NCBI GenBank assembly: GCA_026260175.1
Contig: JAKCWW010003124.1
Location: 1 to 50,120 of the forward strand
DNA from: Reticulitermes lucifugus
Taxonomy: Eukaryota > Arthropoda > Insecta > Blattodea > Rhinotermitidae
DNA length: 50,120 bases
Direction of reading: 5' to 3'
Shown one piece after another: positions 22,467-33,619 of the stretch (the first letter of the stretch is position 1; each line of letters starts with the position of its first letter). Both the position numbers and the translations under genes were made by a program. The notes below the pieces were generated by a model, which ran no database searches, was not told where the DNA came from, and was given only the letters and a program-made list of their open reading frames with translations.

Positions 22467-23489
22467 AGCTCGTATTTTGAGTTCTGTACGAGTACTTGGA
22501 AAAAGAAATAGATCTGTAATTGATAACACAACGCCGATGTCTCACATTAAAGCAAACTTGGATAAATTCTCCAAGTCTAATATTATATAATATTTATGGA
22601 ATAATAGAACATTTTTAAGTTAACGTAGTTACTTCGACATACTTGCATAAAAGTACTCTCTTATTTCTTGGAAAATCTAGGAAAGTCACGCACAGTACTC
22701 GGCCCGCGAGCCGCGAGCGGTCTTCGATATACCGATTATAATTTGACAATGTGCTGGCTAATTTTAAGATTCACAAGTGGATGTCCTTCTACATGAATCT
22801 CTCTCTATTTTAACGTTACAAACAATATAAAATAAAACTGCCAGACTTCATGACAAAACTTACTCCTTGTTAAGAAGTAGCCTTTCCTCCCAGAAAAAAC
22901 GTAAAATACGAGTATTTGCGTTCTACAGATAGTCTCATAGTTAGCCATAGATGGCAAATTTAGATTGTCATACCCTGCCTCATTAAGACCTGCATATTTA
23001 ATTTGGAAAGTTTATCAAATCTGATCTGATTATTTAACAAGTTACCATAATTTATACGATTACGCGATGTTTTATGTGACTTGACAAAGGTTGTATTTGA
23101 ATTGAACGGTGTATACGGACAGCAAAGCCTAAGCCAAAGTAACATGCGACAAGACAGGAAACGTACGTATTACGTAATATTGAGACGTGTTAGCTTAACC
23201 ATTTGTGGCGTGGAAAAGCAATAAGTATTAAACGTTATGAGTTTGTCTCTCTATCCGTGCCTTAGTTATCCGGCATGCAAAGGGCGCTTACTTGCCCTGT
23301 ATTATATTGTCATATGTGGTCTGTCTCTCTTTTCCTGCCATACTTTTCCACGTTAACTCATAAAAAAACGATTTTCGGGTAAGATTATTGAACATAGAAT
23401 ATGTGTTTTAATTTTATCTACAAATTTTGTCTGAAACATTTCTCATTCTAAGAATAATTCAACGAGATATCATCATAAATTTACAGAGG
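22467..23489. other. Unannotated AT-rich DNA
   Basis: Only frames of about 60 codons are present. A short CpG-rich patch lies near 22700-22720 (CGGCCCGCGAGCCGCGAGCGG). No recognised repeat. Confidence 0.45.
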
Positions 23490-23665
23490 GCTTCATATAA
23501 GTACTCTTTATTCTTGTCAGATTTTAATGAAACATATGTTCTCGACAGATTTTCGAAAAATCTTAAAACATCAAATTTCATGAAAATCCATGCAGTGGGA
23601 GCCGAGTTGTTCCATGAGGACACATAGACGGACAGACGGACGAACAGAGAGACATGACAAAGCTA
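23490..23665 (-). repeat. Dispersed repeat family E, inverted copy
   Basis: Plus-strand blocks AAATTTCATGAAAATCCATG, CAGTGGGAGCCGAG and GACGGACAGACGGACGAAC are the reverse complement of the family E order at 16798-17200, preceded by a CGACAGATTTTCGA block equivalent to TCGAGAA. The 66-codon frame (23427-23627) runs through it and is not a gene. Confidence 0.7.
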
Positions 23666-25976
23666 ATAGTCGCTTTTCAAACTTTTGCAAACCCTCCTAA
23701 AAACTTTAAAAAAAAAACAAAGGGAAAACGAAGACGTCTAGGCCATTTTAGTGTCTTATCTTTTTCCGCAGCTCACAATTCACTACGCGCAACTTCAGCG
23801 TATCATTTGTCCAAGTTTCAAGAATAAGGGCCAGCAAACTGAAGTCCTGTTATGGAGCTGTCAGAGACAGTCCGCTTTGGTCCGGTGAGCAAAAAGTGCG
23901 ACTATTGGGCACGTGGATCAAAATTAGAGGTGCGAATAATTGGAGAGGGTTGTAGCAAGAAATGTGCAACTGGCAGGGCGACCTTTAGAAAAAAATCAGC
24001 AAAAGATATTACTTTCATATGGGAAATGCATTAAGTAATTACGCCGCCATAATGATAACAATGAAAATACTGTCAGGCCTAAAATTACCAGCCGTATTTC
24101 CTACAGTTTCAAGTGACATTTCAGGTTATGAGATCTTTTCTTCTTCCAAGGGTAAGAAACACACGTAAAAACTCACTGAAAGAGTAAATGTAGGGAAATA
24201 TTTTTATACGTGCCTCAGATAAAATATTTGTAGATATTACATGCTGTCAGATATCGACCTTCTGAAAAAATAGATTTTCATTTCTTGAAAATTTTAGGTA
24301 ATTACACACGTAAATATTTCAAAACCTCTGCCAGAGACACTTCCAGGTTTATCTTTTGTAATTCTATTTCTTGACACCTTCACAACTGAATGGATTACTT
24401 GTATATACAGTCTTATGGGATGCTTATCGTGAATTATTAATTATAAATTAAATTTAGAGCAGAGGACACCTTTCAGGAAATCGAATACGTAACCAGATGT
24501 TTCCAGAGACGACTACTTGTGTGGTACTTGAATATTCATAAGTGCTCACTAGAGTAGGATTATATTGCAGCAAATGTGCATGCCTCTAAATGTAACACAC
24601 ATACACTACACTAATTTATATATGTCACTTTCGAATAAATATTTTCCCATTTAACTGTCCCCCACAAATGGAATGTGACATGTCAGCTTGGATGTCCGCA
24701 GGAGGGGCCAGTGGTGGATGTCATTCGCTCATCGGCTTCATACATCGATAACATAGTTGTAATAAATATGAATCCTGAAATGATAGGTATGGTGTCGATC
24801 AGCACATCAATTTGGATCATACAACAAAATTATCCGCTTCTTAGTAGACACCTTCAGAAACTAAAGTTTTTGTTTTTGTAATAAATCAATAAATTTTATT
24901 TTTTATTTGGGAAATTTTCCAGAACATTTTATTATGATCTGTAAGTCTTCATTAATAATAGCTGCAAAGTTTTAAGACAACCTCTAAGAATATCGAACAC
25001 TGCAAATAACGTTTAGTTTTAATTTTAATATTTGAACTGTATATACATACGAGTATTTGAAACTGTAAAAAATTGAACCTGGCTTACTTTTGTTGAATTT
25101 CGTTAAATGCATATGTAAGTGTATATCTTTGATGTTTCACTTCCTTTGACATTGTGATCTCCCTGGTGATGGTTTAGTGTGCTGGAGAATGTAAGATATG
25201 AAATAAGAGGTATTTACATTTAGTTGATAAGTTAATTTTGCTGGTGGTTAATAAACGCTAAGTTGTAATTACTTCTTCTGTTCTAGCCCTTTTCTCTTTC
25301 TAAGGAAGTGAGGAAAATAATAGAGTGAGATATTTCCATAAAAGATTAACACTCCTAATTACAATGCCTAATAATATAAACATAAGTTTTAGGTTCTTAA
25401 AATACTACAATTTTAGCAGAATGTTTACGTTTTTGTAGTACTTCTTAGCACCTAAAGTACATGACCCTATATTGTGTTGCCTTATTCTCGCTTCTACGTT
25501 AAAAGTTCAAATGTCAGGGCGATGTTATTAAAGGCGACGGTGGTCTCTAGTGACATGTTATAAATGAGTTTCATGAAAATCTGCCAGTTTCTTTAAAAAT
25601 GTTGTTATGATAACAGACATACGGACTTCGTGGCAGAGTACGTCTAACCTCATTTATAAAACAAGAAAATATGTTCCAAACTCACCGGCAAAACCAAAAC
25701 CCCAAACAAGTTAACATTACTTCTACAGGGCCCTATTGCTTAGAGCTAAATATAGCATTTCTTAGGGCTTGTCTTCAGAATGTCCTAACGCAACATGCTG
25801 GTTAAATTGGAAAGCAAGTGGAAACAATCAGGTACTGACAATTCTGGGAAAATGTAGCTAATTTCAGAGATCTTCTATCCATAAACCTACAAGGAGCGAG
25901 CATTGTACTACAATATATGTACATAAAGGTAGACTTGTACCTGTACACACCATGAAGGATCCGTAGGCACTACAGG
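23666..25976. other. Unannotated AT-rich DNA
   Basis: Frames of 60-68 codons are unrecognised. The stretch 25565-25640 (TTTCATGAAAATCTGCCAG followed later by ACAGACATACGGAC) may be a heavily decayed family E copy in minus orientation. Otherwise nothing is visible. Confidence 0.4.
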
Positions 25977-26048
25977 GAGGGTGGCTTATCAGATTTATGC
26001 TCCAGCCGTTGTAGCCTCGTTAATAAGCCTCCAGTACCCTCTAAATAG
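25977..26048 (-). mobile_element. SINE family C fragment abutting a LINE fragment
   Basis: The plus strand carries GGTGGCTTATCAGA, GCTCCAGCCGTTGTAGCCTC and TCCAGTACCCTCTAAATAGG. These match, block by block, GAGTGGTCACCCC, GCCCCAACAGCTTTAACCTC and TCCAGTACCCACAAAATAGG of copy 1 at 4.9 kb. Only the middle of the element is present. It ends exactly where the LINE reading frame begins. Confidence 0.6.
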
Positions 26049-26370
26049 GAAACTTGAAGAAGGAATATCTGAAAGCTAAGATTAATGAACTTGAAAAAAA
26101 CAGTAAGAAGAAGAATATAAGAGACTTGTATAGGGGCATCAATGACTTTAAGAAGGTTTACCAGTCTAGAAATAATGTAGTAAAGGATGAGAAGGGTGAT
26201 CTGGTTGCAAACTCCCACAGTATTTTGGCTAGGTTAAGGAACCATTTCTTTCAGTTATTGAATGTACATGGGGTTAATGATGTTAGGCAGACTGAAATAC
26301 ATACAGCAGAGCCACTAGTTCCTGAGCCCAGTGCCTCTTGGGTTGAGATGGCTATTAGTTGTCATATTGA
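26045..26370 (+). pseudogene. LINE ORF2 fragment between endonuclease and RT domains
   Basis: One plus frame, bounded upstream by a TAA stop at 26042-26044, reads LKKEYLKAKINELEKNSKKK, NIRDLYRGINDFKKVYQSRN, VKDEKGDLVANSHSILAR, LRNHFFQLLNVHGVNDVRQ, EIHTAEPLVPEPSASWVEMA, then diverges after MAI. This matches the conserved linker before the RT domain of RTE-like and related LINEs (DLYRGIN.FKK, KDE.GDL, LLNVH.V.DVRQ.EIHTAEPLVP, VE.AI). The expected continuation with K.YKSPG is missing, so both ends are truncated. It has no internal stop over about 100 codons, so it may be fairly young. Confidence 0.88.
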
Positions 26371-27512
26371 TAGTTTTCCCTTCTATTACAGGCATTATTA
26401 GTAAGGAATTTCAGTTTAGTAAGCTAAATCACATTTCTCATTAACCTCCCAGGATATTTATAATAATAACGCTTTTATGGTTCTGAGCAAGATCACTGTG
26501 CACGTGCAAAAAGACTAAAAGAATTTGTAGAGTAAATTTGTAAGAAGTAGCAAAGAACGGAACTTTCAGAAAGTTACTGCAAGTGAGAAAGGACACTTGC
26601 TCGACGAGGAAGAATTCTTGAACACTTTAAACCACCCAGCTCTTTGTTTTTTTCCATCACGTACTGCTCAAACATAAAAAGAAAAGTATTTAAACTTTCC
26701 AGAAAATTGGTAAATTACAAACATGGGGGTTACCTAGTCTACTGGGCCTCTGAGAGCTATTCTTAATCTCTGTTTCTGAATATGGTACACCATCGTCAGA
26801 ACCCTATAGAATCGAATTAAATCTTTAGTCTCTGAACTCCATCCGCTGTCATGTCACTTATTAGAGCTACCATGTGCAGTACTCCTTTCCTGAAAATTTT
26901 TACAACCGAATGGTTATGCGTACATAGATATTGCTCAGGTCCCAAGAGCTTTGATCTCGCCCACAGCTTTCAGAAATAGCAAACATTGAAATTTCTAGTG
27001 AGCATGGATTCATCGAACATACATTCGGAATTATAGGATCACATGTCTGGTGGTGATATTTTTTGATCATCCCTTTTGGGTGCCATGGATTACTGAGTTG
27101 TGTTTAATTTAACCCTTAACCTTTAACAAGTGCTCCTTCGTGTGATACGTTCCCGACATGATCGCCAGTCACGTCATAGACTGTCATAAATACTCGTATA
27201 TATGTATTACCTTTAATACATCGTGTATTTTTCTTCTGTCTATTCAGAGCTTTTCATTTCTACTAAAATTGATGTGTCACGTTTCTTTCGGCAGGCATTG
27301 CTGTGCGAAAAAAATACATAAATGTATTGAATTTGTTATATTTACAGCAGAATAAAGGGGCGCAAAATGAGGCAATTTCTGAAGGTTTGGGCGTGGCTTC
27401 GATGCTGAGAATCTGGAAGAAACCTTCCAAAAAACCTCTAATGTTTAGAAAGGAGCTGTTTAAATAATTGTTGCAATACTATAATCATTGATACACTTAC
27501 AGTCGATAGTGG
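26371..27512. other. Unannotated AT-rich DNA
   Basis: A 65-codon frame (27158-27355) is unrecognised. The interval includes a short dispersed repeat at 26781-26821, listed separately. Confidence 0.45.
26781..26821 (-). repeat. Short dispersed repeat containing a CTGACGATGG motif
   Basis: On the minus strand the segment reads AATTCGATTCTATAGGGTTC, TGACGATGGTGTACCATA. It matches the plus strand at 41017-41052 (TTGAATTCTAAAGGGTTCTG, ACGATGGTATATA) over about 35 bp with few changes. CTGACGA fits the first hammerhead box, TGGTGTACCA is a small hairpin, and GAAAC follows about 6 nt later on the minus strand. No cleavage triplet is evident, so ribozyme ancestry is only a possibility. Confidence 0.45.
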
Positions 27513-27612
27513 GTACCGGTCCCTTTCGCGGGGTAAAGTGGCCGAGGCGTGGCCTTGAAAACCCATTCCCATCTAGCGCCGAGGTTAAAGAAAGAGTAGA
27601 ACTTTACCTTTA
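27513..27612 (+). mobile_element. SINE family C 3' part (copy 5) with intact tail
   Basis: The plus strand shows TTTCGCGGGGTAAAGTGGCC, GAGGCGTGGCC, ACCCATTCCCATCTAGCGCC, GAGGTTAAAGAAAGAG, then the tail AACTTTACCTTTAAT. These equal the 3' half of copies 1 and 3. This copy shows the family's tail most clearly. Confidence 0.7.
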
Positions 27613-27665
27613 ATCCCCCTCTAGGCCTTCATGGCCTGTTATAGGATAAACTTTGCCTTTTTTAC
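27613..27665 (-). mobile_element. SINE-like fragment adjoining copy 5 tail-to-tail
   Basis: The minus strand reads GGCAAAGTTTATCCTATAAC, AGGCCATGAAGGCCTAGAGG, ending in GGGATTAAAGGTAAAG that overlaps the tail of copy 5. The TATCC..(A/T)TAACAGGCC block resembles the tail-proximal part of family B (7338-7356 and 28278-28295). This suggests either an inserted second element or an inverted tail-to-tail pair. The 75-codon minus frame here is not a gene. Confidence 0.4.
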
Positions 27666-28260
27666 ACTTATAGTCGCTTAGCTCGCCAAGGCATTCACCG
27701 ATGTTTATGCACCCCGAATTTCCAACATCATATCTACAACTGCCCAGCGCTAACGCGGTCCTAACCTGAGCCACCTGGATCGCAGTCCACATCCCTAGAA
27801 ACCCTTTGTTTAGTCCACACCGCACAACACGTTTCAAGATATTATTTAACGCAGTTTTTTGTGTTTAAACAACAGACCTTCCGCCTGTGTTTCACTATTA
27901 TAATATTAAAACCGTTACTTCGACAAACAAAACTTTTAACAACAATTTATTACCCCACAAGGCTGCAGAATGTTATCGACTTATTTGGTGGAATTTTGTT
28001 TGCGAAATATTAAGTCCTCGGAATAAGTTACTGTAAATTCCCAGGATTCAGTTTTAGTGTCTGCGAGAGTACGTCGGTCCTAGGAGGATATTATTGACAG
28101 GACTTGAGTGCTGTGTGGTACAAAGGGTCCTCAAGGGAAAATCTGTCGACCCCCAGAGGAGGAACACTGAGTGCAAATATCGAACTACCGAACGAGTAAG
28201 CGTTGTTTCGGTCAACTAACTGGCAAGTGTCTATCAGTGAAAAAGTCCACTATGGAGCAT
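27666..28260. other. Unannotated spacer
   Basis: I see neither a gene nor a recognised repeat. The first 170 bp are GC-richer than the surroundings and could belong to the SINE-like element to the left. Confidence 0.4.
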
Positions 28261-28563
28261 TAAAGGTAAAAGGTAAAGCAATCCCATTACCGGCCTGGGC
28301 AGCCCCTTAGGGTTCCAAGAAGTTGAGGCTCCCAGATTTCTAGACAATCGGCACATGAGGGTGGTAAGATTGTCAGCCCTACGCAACGGCCGCCTTTAAC
28401 TCCCAGGAAATATTCCTGATACTCATTTCTGTTAGAGGCTGAGTCGACCCCAGGGCCATAGTGCGACCGGAAGGATTATGTCAATAAAAAATTCCAATGA
28501 CACCATCGGGAAACGAACCCGCGAACTTGTAGCGCAGTGCCTCAACCAACTGCGCCACCGCGG
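28261..28563 (-). mobile_element. SINE family B (copy 3, full length)
   Basis: The minus strand has an A box TGGCGCAGTTGG (plus 28546-28557) and a B box GGGTTCGTTTCCC (plus 28508-28520; one change from consensus). The complete body follows, ending in GGATTGCTTTACC and TTTTACCTTTA at the left. This is the best-preserved copy in the window with both head and tail. The 64-codon frame over the head is not a gene. Confidence 0.87.
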
Positions 28564-29194
28564 GAGCAGTAAATGTAGCGTTATTATTAGCCGGCTGATC
28601 ACAAACGTGACAAGAATTTGCGAACAGAAACCATGAAGCCTGCTTTCCTAATGCAGATTTATGATCAAAATGCAAGCCAAGGTATATTTTGAACGACCGC
28701 CATCTTCTTATTCTATATTACCCAAAGTATTATCCCTACAAAGTCACGCTTTTTTTAACTTACATCACATAAGGTCGCTCGCCTGCCATGTTATTATTTC
28801 TGGAGGTGAGAAATAGAAATATTCAGATTTGGGGTGGCCTTCAGTGGCCTGATATTCATTATATGGATGGTGAAACCTGATGGAAATGGACAAACACACA
28901 CACCCAACAAAAAAGCGGCATGGAAATCCTTTTGAGAAAGTTGGGATAAATAGGCGGCATAAGGATTCAGATTCTTAAAATATGTTTAAATTTCATTAGT
29001 GATTACAATGTTAAAGGTTGGCGACAACATAAAGCATCGTCGAACCGATGCTGATTTTTTACATAAAATGCAGTATCCTTGCAGCACAGCATTTGGCAAA
29101 CATCATTTTTAAAGTGTGCTGATCCAAGACGCTGTCAATTGCCAAGATTATACAGCGTCAGTGATAGATGGATGAAACTGTATGGAACATTGAT
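28564..29194. other. Unannotated spacer
   Basis: A short CACACACACACCC run lies near 28891. No frame or repeat recognised. Confidence 0.45.
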
Positions 29195-29290
29195 GGAATG
29201 GTAAAGATAAGGGAAAACTGAAGTACTCGGAAGAAAATGTGTTCACCACAAATCCCTCATGCTCTGATCTAGCCTGTATCACATATAGAT
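29195..29290 (-). mobile_element. SINE family D fragment (copy 2)
   Basis: Plus-strand GGAATGGTAAAGATAAGGG, AAAACTGAAGTACTCGGAAG, AAAATGTGTTCACCACAAAT and CCCTCATGCTCTGATC follow the order of copy 1, with a deletion in the middle. The head region is cut off before the B box. Confidence 0.6.
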
Positions 29291-30084
29291 AATATGTGAG
29301 ATGTATGAGAGGGAAATTCAAGAAAAACATATATCTCAGTGGTTACATTTTTAAAATAATATTATTCTACATTTTGGCATGGAAAATGAATCAAGAGGAT
29401 TTTTTAATTGTAATTTTAATATATAGTATCATTTTGACTTAAAGGCAACATGTGCAGTTTTATCAATACGATGAAAAATGGATCTGAAAATTAACTAAAA
29501 CACTATTTGCTAATTAGTAATTTCTTATAAATAATTAACCAACTAATTTCGTAAAACAGATTCGATTCTGAGAATCTGAATGTATCTGAGCTCATCAAAA
29601 AATGTTCCGCCTACAACATGACCTAAAGAGCCACAACGTCATTCAAACCCCCACCATTTTAGTCTGTGCCAGCTGAACTAATTCTACAAAGCCACACTAT
29701 ATTTATATGAATTACATTTAAATATTGTCTTTAGCCGATCAAATTCGCTGCAACCGTAACGGTTTTGATTTGTGCTTTGTAGGTGTCTACTTCGAAACTC
29801 AACCATCACAGCGGCAACGTGCCTGAAGGTTTTCAGCATTTGTTAACCCTCCAGACAATCTCTTTGAGAGCACCTCGAATTACGCTCAGACCACATCCGC
29901 TTTACGGACAAGAAACACGCATATTTGTGGGGACAATTTGTACAGATTTTTCCAGGCTCGACTGCCATGCGGTGAGCTGGCTAATAGGGTGACCCCCCCT
30001 TGACGCCTGCTGTTCAGACGTTACCTGGCGCTGATGTGGGGGAATTGATGATTGAGTATCACAGTTGGCACTTACATATGAGCT
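29291..30084. other. Unannotated DNA
   Basis: A 69-codon plus frame (29783-29992) overlapping an 82-codon minus frame (29902-30150) has no recognisable domain. The part near 29985-30060 may belong to the head of the SINE that follows. Confidence 0.4.
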
Positions 30085-30190
30085 AGTCGGATGGTCGTGC
30101 GGGATTCGTACTGGACGAAGTGACATTTGGTTAGGTTTTTCTCCGAGCACTTAGGTTTCTCCCTGTCAATATCATTCCATCAATCCTCCG
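30085..30190 (+). mobile_element. SINE family D fragment (copy 3, opposite orientation)
   Basis: The plus strand has a B-box-like CGGGATTCGTACTGG (about 30099-30113), then ACGAAGTGACATTTGG, TTTTTCTCCGAGCACTTAGG and CCCTGTCAATATCATTCCAT. These are the reverse complement of the copy 1 blocks. It is the only plus-strand member here. Confidence 0.65.
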
Positions 30191-31867
30191 TATTCAGTCT
30201 TCTTTTAAACGTCAGATGAAAAATGGGTCCATTAAAGGAACATTTCCAAGAGCCACACTTTTCACCAAGCTACTCGTACAGGAGAGTACAGAGAAAAAGG
30301 AGATGAGGTGGAAAAGGGATTTTTCCTCATAACTATTGCCTTCACGTAATGGAAGGTCCTATACATCTTTCGATCGGGACAAGGACAGGAAGTTCACTTC
30401 GAAAGAACTCAGAAGTTGGGCAAAGATATTTGTAAGTGACGTCAGTCACTGGGCAGAAGAATAAGCATTCAATATTTTTGTTTGTTCAGTGACTTCGACT
30501 ATTAATTTTTTATTTATAAATCAGCTAAACAAATTCTAAACCTTAATATCAGTGTCTCTTTACACAAGGTTAAATGTGCTATAATTATAAAATACTACAC
30601 TTTTTAGGGTGACTCCATATAATACGTGCCATTGTATGGATTTTATTTTTTACATATTTTAATTTAATATTCATAGCAAATAACTCACATAATGAAAGCC
30701 ACCAGAAGTGAGAAATGCTTGAATGTGTGATGTTTATGTGACTTTTACGTTCTTCCCGAATCGAAAATCGATACTGCTACGCTACGCGGTATCTGGCCAG
30801 GAGATTCTAAAACAATATCTGACCCAGCATTTTTTTTTCCTTTTCCGAAACCCTTGCCCAGATTCTTGCTATTACGGATATTTCACGACACCAATTTCGA
30901 GACTCGTTTTCATACGTGTAATTTCTAAATGACTTGCAAGTACAGTCAGTGATTATTTAATTTTGAGGTTGTGTTTATATATAGCTTCTATTAGATGGCA
31001 TTAATAATTCAAAAGCCAAATAAAGGATCCTGAATACACAACAGTGCCGTGGATACTAAACACGTTTTGTAAATAATTTCTTTATCTTAACGAAACTTCA
31101 GCATCACTTACACAAGAGGGGTGAATTAATTAAAAGCCCTCAGCTCTACATTTCGCTTAACAAAAACTTCGTGTATCAGGAAAGGCTTTATAAATATTCC
31201 ATTTCTTCTTTTCTCTGCCATCTTCTTCTCTGTTTTAGTGGTGTTATTTCTACTTGTAAAAGTAGACGCAATTTAAAATTGTACTAATTTATTTATTTAT
31301 AAGATGCTCATGTTTTTTACAGCTTGTATTCTGTCAGGTGAAGTCTGTAAGTAAACTGTTCTTTTAAAGTGTCTGTCAATATCTCTAGTCTTTTTATGTA
31401 CATTTATGTGATTTTTAGCTTTCAAAATATTCAAAGTTCCGTTACGTTTTAAAAGTAATACTTATATTTTTGTGACGGTTTACCTCAATAGGAATTGGTA
31501 CAACTGCGAAGTGTCGTTATGCTTTCTTTGCTAACATCTCAAGATAATAACGAAACAGATTATAACACACATACCCAAAATAACAAAGAAGATAAAGTAG
31601 ATTTCACCAAAATACGCTATTTTCATATGTCGAAAAATATCGAATATAAATATGGAATATCAATATGGCATACCAACTGTTGAGAGACAAACAGCCCTCA
31701 CTTTCATTTCATTGCGATGTTAAGAACAGATGGTGTTTAACTGCACGGTTCTTATACACCTTCATCCTATGACTTAAAAGTGCAGTGGAAAATTTGACTA
31801 ATATCTTTAAAGTCAAGGGTGTCCCTGTGCTTATTTAAGTACCACACTGTGAAGATATATGTAAAAG
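30191..31867. other. Unannotated AT-rich DNA
   Basis: Frames of 69 codons (30723-30932) and 62 codons (31495-31683) are unrecognised. No repeats noted. Confidence 0.45.
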
Positions 31868-32080
31868 TGGAGGTATAGTTCCATGAATTCTTAACCTGGG
31901 CACTAGAAAAATGTTAGTCATAATCTTCACAAAGTGATGGCTTTAACCTCAGGGAGAAAGTGCTTCCTTAATAACTGGATAGGAGGCTGAGTAAGCCGCA
32001 GAATGCGGTGGCGAGAAAACGTCCGCCACTGTCGAGAAAGCAACTCCGAGCGTGCAGCCCCTAGACCAGTCTCTCTACTA
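31868..32080 (-). mobile_element. SINE family C (copy 6, diverged)
   Basis: Plus-strand GGAGGTATAGTTCCATG, AATTCTTAACCTGGGCACTA, GATGGCTTTAACCTCAGG and ATAACTGGATAGGAGGC follow the order of copy 1. After these, a GC-rich part (AAAACGTCCGCCACTG) corresponds to the AACGTCCAGAC region. The B box is no longer recognisable. Confidence 0.6.
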
Positions 32081-32304
32081 GCTGCATTACCCCGTCTCTT
32101 ATTGTTGCCTCTAACAATCTGAAAACAACAAAATTTTCTAACAAAAAGCGGAATGTAACTTTTTGTTTTTTATTTAAAGATTCTGTAAATTGCTAAGATT
32201 ACATTGCGTTTGGTAATGTATGAATGAATAAGTACGGATTAAATATTTATGAAATAGAAACAGTCAAACAGTACTGAGTATTTACTGTAAAGCTTCGTCT
32301 TTAC

Positions 32305-32350
32305 GTAATTATGTTACATGTTTCGGCCGTGCGACCATCTTCAACTATGT
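32305..32350 (-). ncRNA. Hammerhead-ribozyme-like fragment
   Basis: The minus strand reads TTGAAGA (plus 32338-32344; CTGAAGA with C to T), T, stem II GGTC-GCAC-GGCC (4 bp with one G-U), GAAAC (plus 32320-32324), ATGTA. ACATGT is self-complementary as in motif 2a. Stem I next to the core is not convincing. It is a solo copy lying about 35 bp from a SINE D fragment. Confidence 0.5.
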
Positions 32351-32380
32351 CTTCATAACAATACGCAAAATAAGATGCTG

Positions 32381-32485
32381 GCAGGGAAAAAAAGAAGTAC
32401 TCGGTGAAAACACTTTTCCGGTGCCACTTCACCCACCACAAATCCCACATTGACTGGATGGGGATCAAACACGAGTCTGAAGATG
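32381..32485 (-). mobile_element. SINE family D fragment (copy 4)
   Basis: Plus-strand GGCAGGGAAAAAAAGAAGTA, CTCGGTGAAAACACTTTTCC, GGTGCCACTTCACCCACCAC and AAATCCCACATTGACTGG match copy 1. GGGGATCAAACACG stands at the B-box position (two changes). The head beyond it is lost. Confidence 0.7.
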
Positions 32486-33588
32486 GAGGGAACTTACTTG
32501 TTAGCGGGAGTTTAATGTATTAAGGGTTGAGGAGTGTGATGGTATGACATGTGATGATATGACAACCGAACGGATGTGTTCTTTATGTGTGTCATGTAAA
32601 TTAGGTAACTATTTGTCACTATTACCCTGATGTTTGTTACCCCAATCCGAACCATAAATACTTAGGCTGCTTTAATTCATTCGCAAGTAAGGTGTTGAAA
32701 GTCTACTGTGCATTCTTTGGCCGTAGGAATGCAACTTCACCAGCCGAGGTCTAGCAAAATGCAAAATTTATTCTCATACACGATTAGGAGTTCGGGTCAA
32801 ACTTCTAGTCTATATATGACAAAAAATGGACGACAACGCCGAGAATAACCTTTAATGGCGATGGGGTTTTAATTCGAACTACTGTCAATGACGGAGAGGA
32901 TTTTAATTTATAATACCCTGAAATGTTTTTAAGACCGTATGGTGCACCAAGGCCGGCGCCACTAGAAGGAATAAAGGTCCGTACAGTGCACGGCGGCCGG
33001 CATTGAAGGGCTGGCAATGACGTCAGTCTATAATTTTCATTACAAAGGAAAGCGTTTGAGTCTGTGTGAAAAGAAAATAAATATTCGAAGGAAAAGGGCC
33101 ATTATTACAAGCACATAATTAGGAATTACCTCCATTTAAACTTGATCGATATTAATAATACATGAATATTTTAAGAAAGAATTATCTGAATTTGTTTTAA
33201 CAAATATTCTGAATTAAGAACTAGTATTACCGGAAGAAGTATTTTTAACTATATCATAAAAAAATGTAGGTATGTGTAGTAAGCTCTTACATTAAGAAGA
33301 AAAACAATATTTCTTTCAAATATTAACCTTTGCATATTATACACAGAGACTTTGTAATGCTAATTAGCAGTTTATCTAATATCTAGTGCGATCTTATTAT
33401 CCCATATACTCCTATATCGACGAGAAGCTCTTTTTCTTTGAGGTTGTCGAATCAAACTGTGGAACAAGCTTCTTATTTCCTCACGCTGAAACACGTCATT
33501 ACTATCCCATGGTCCTTAACTAGTTATCATAATAATGTTAGGCAAATAGTAAAATTATTTTAATGACAATATTAATTGAGAGGAAATA

Positions 33589-33619
<31 letters not shown>

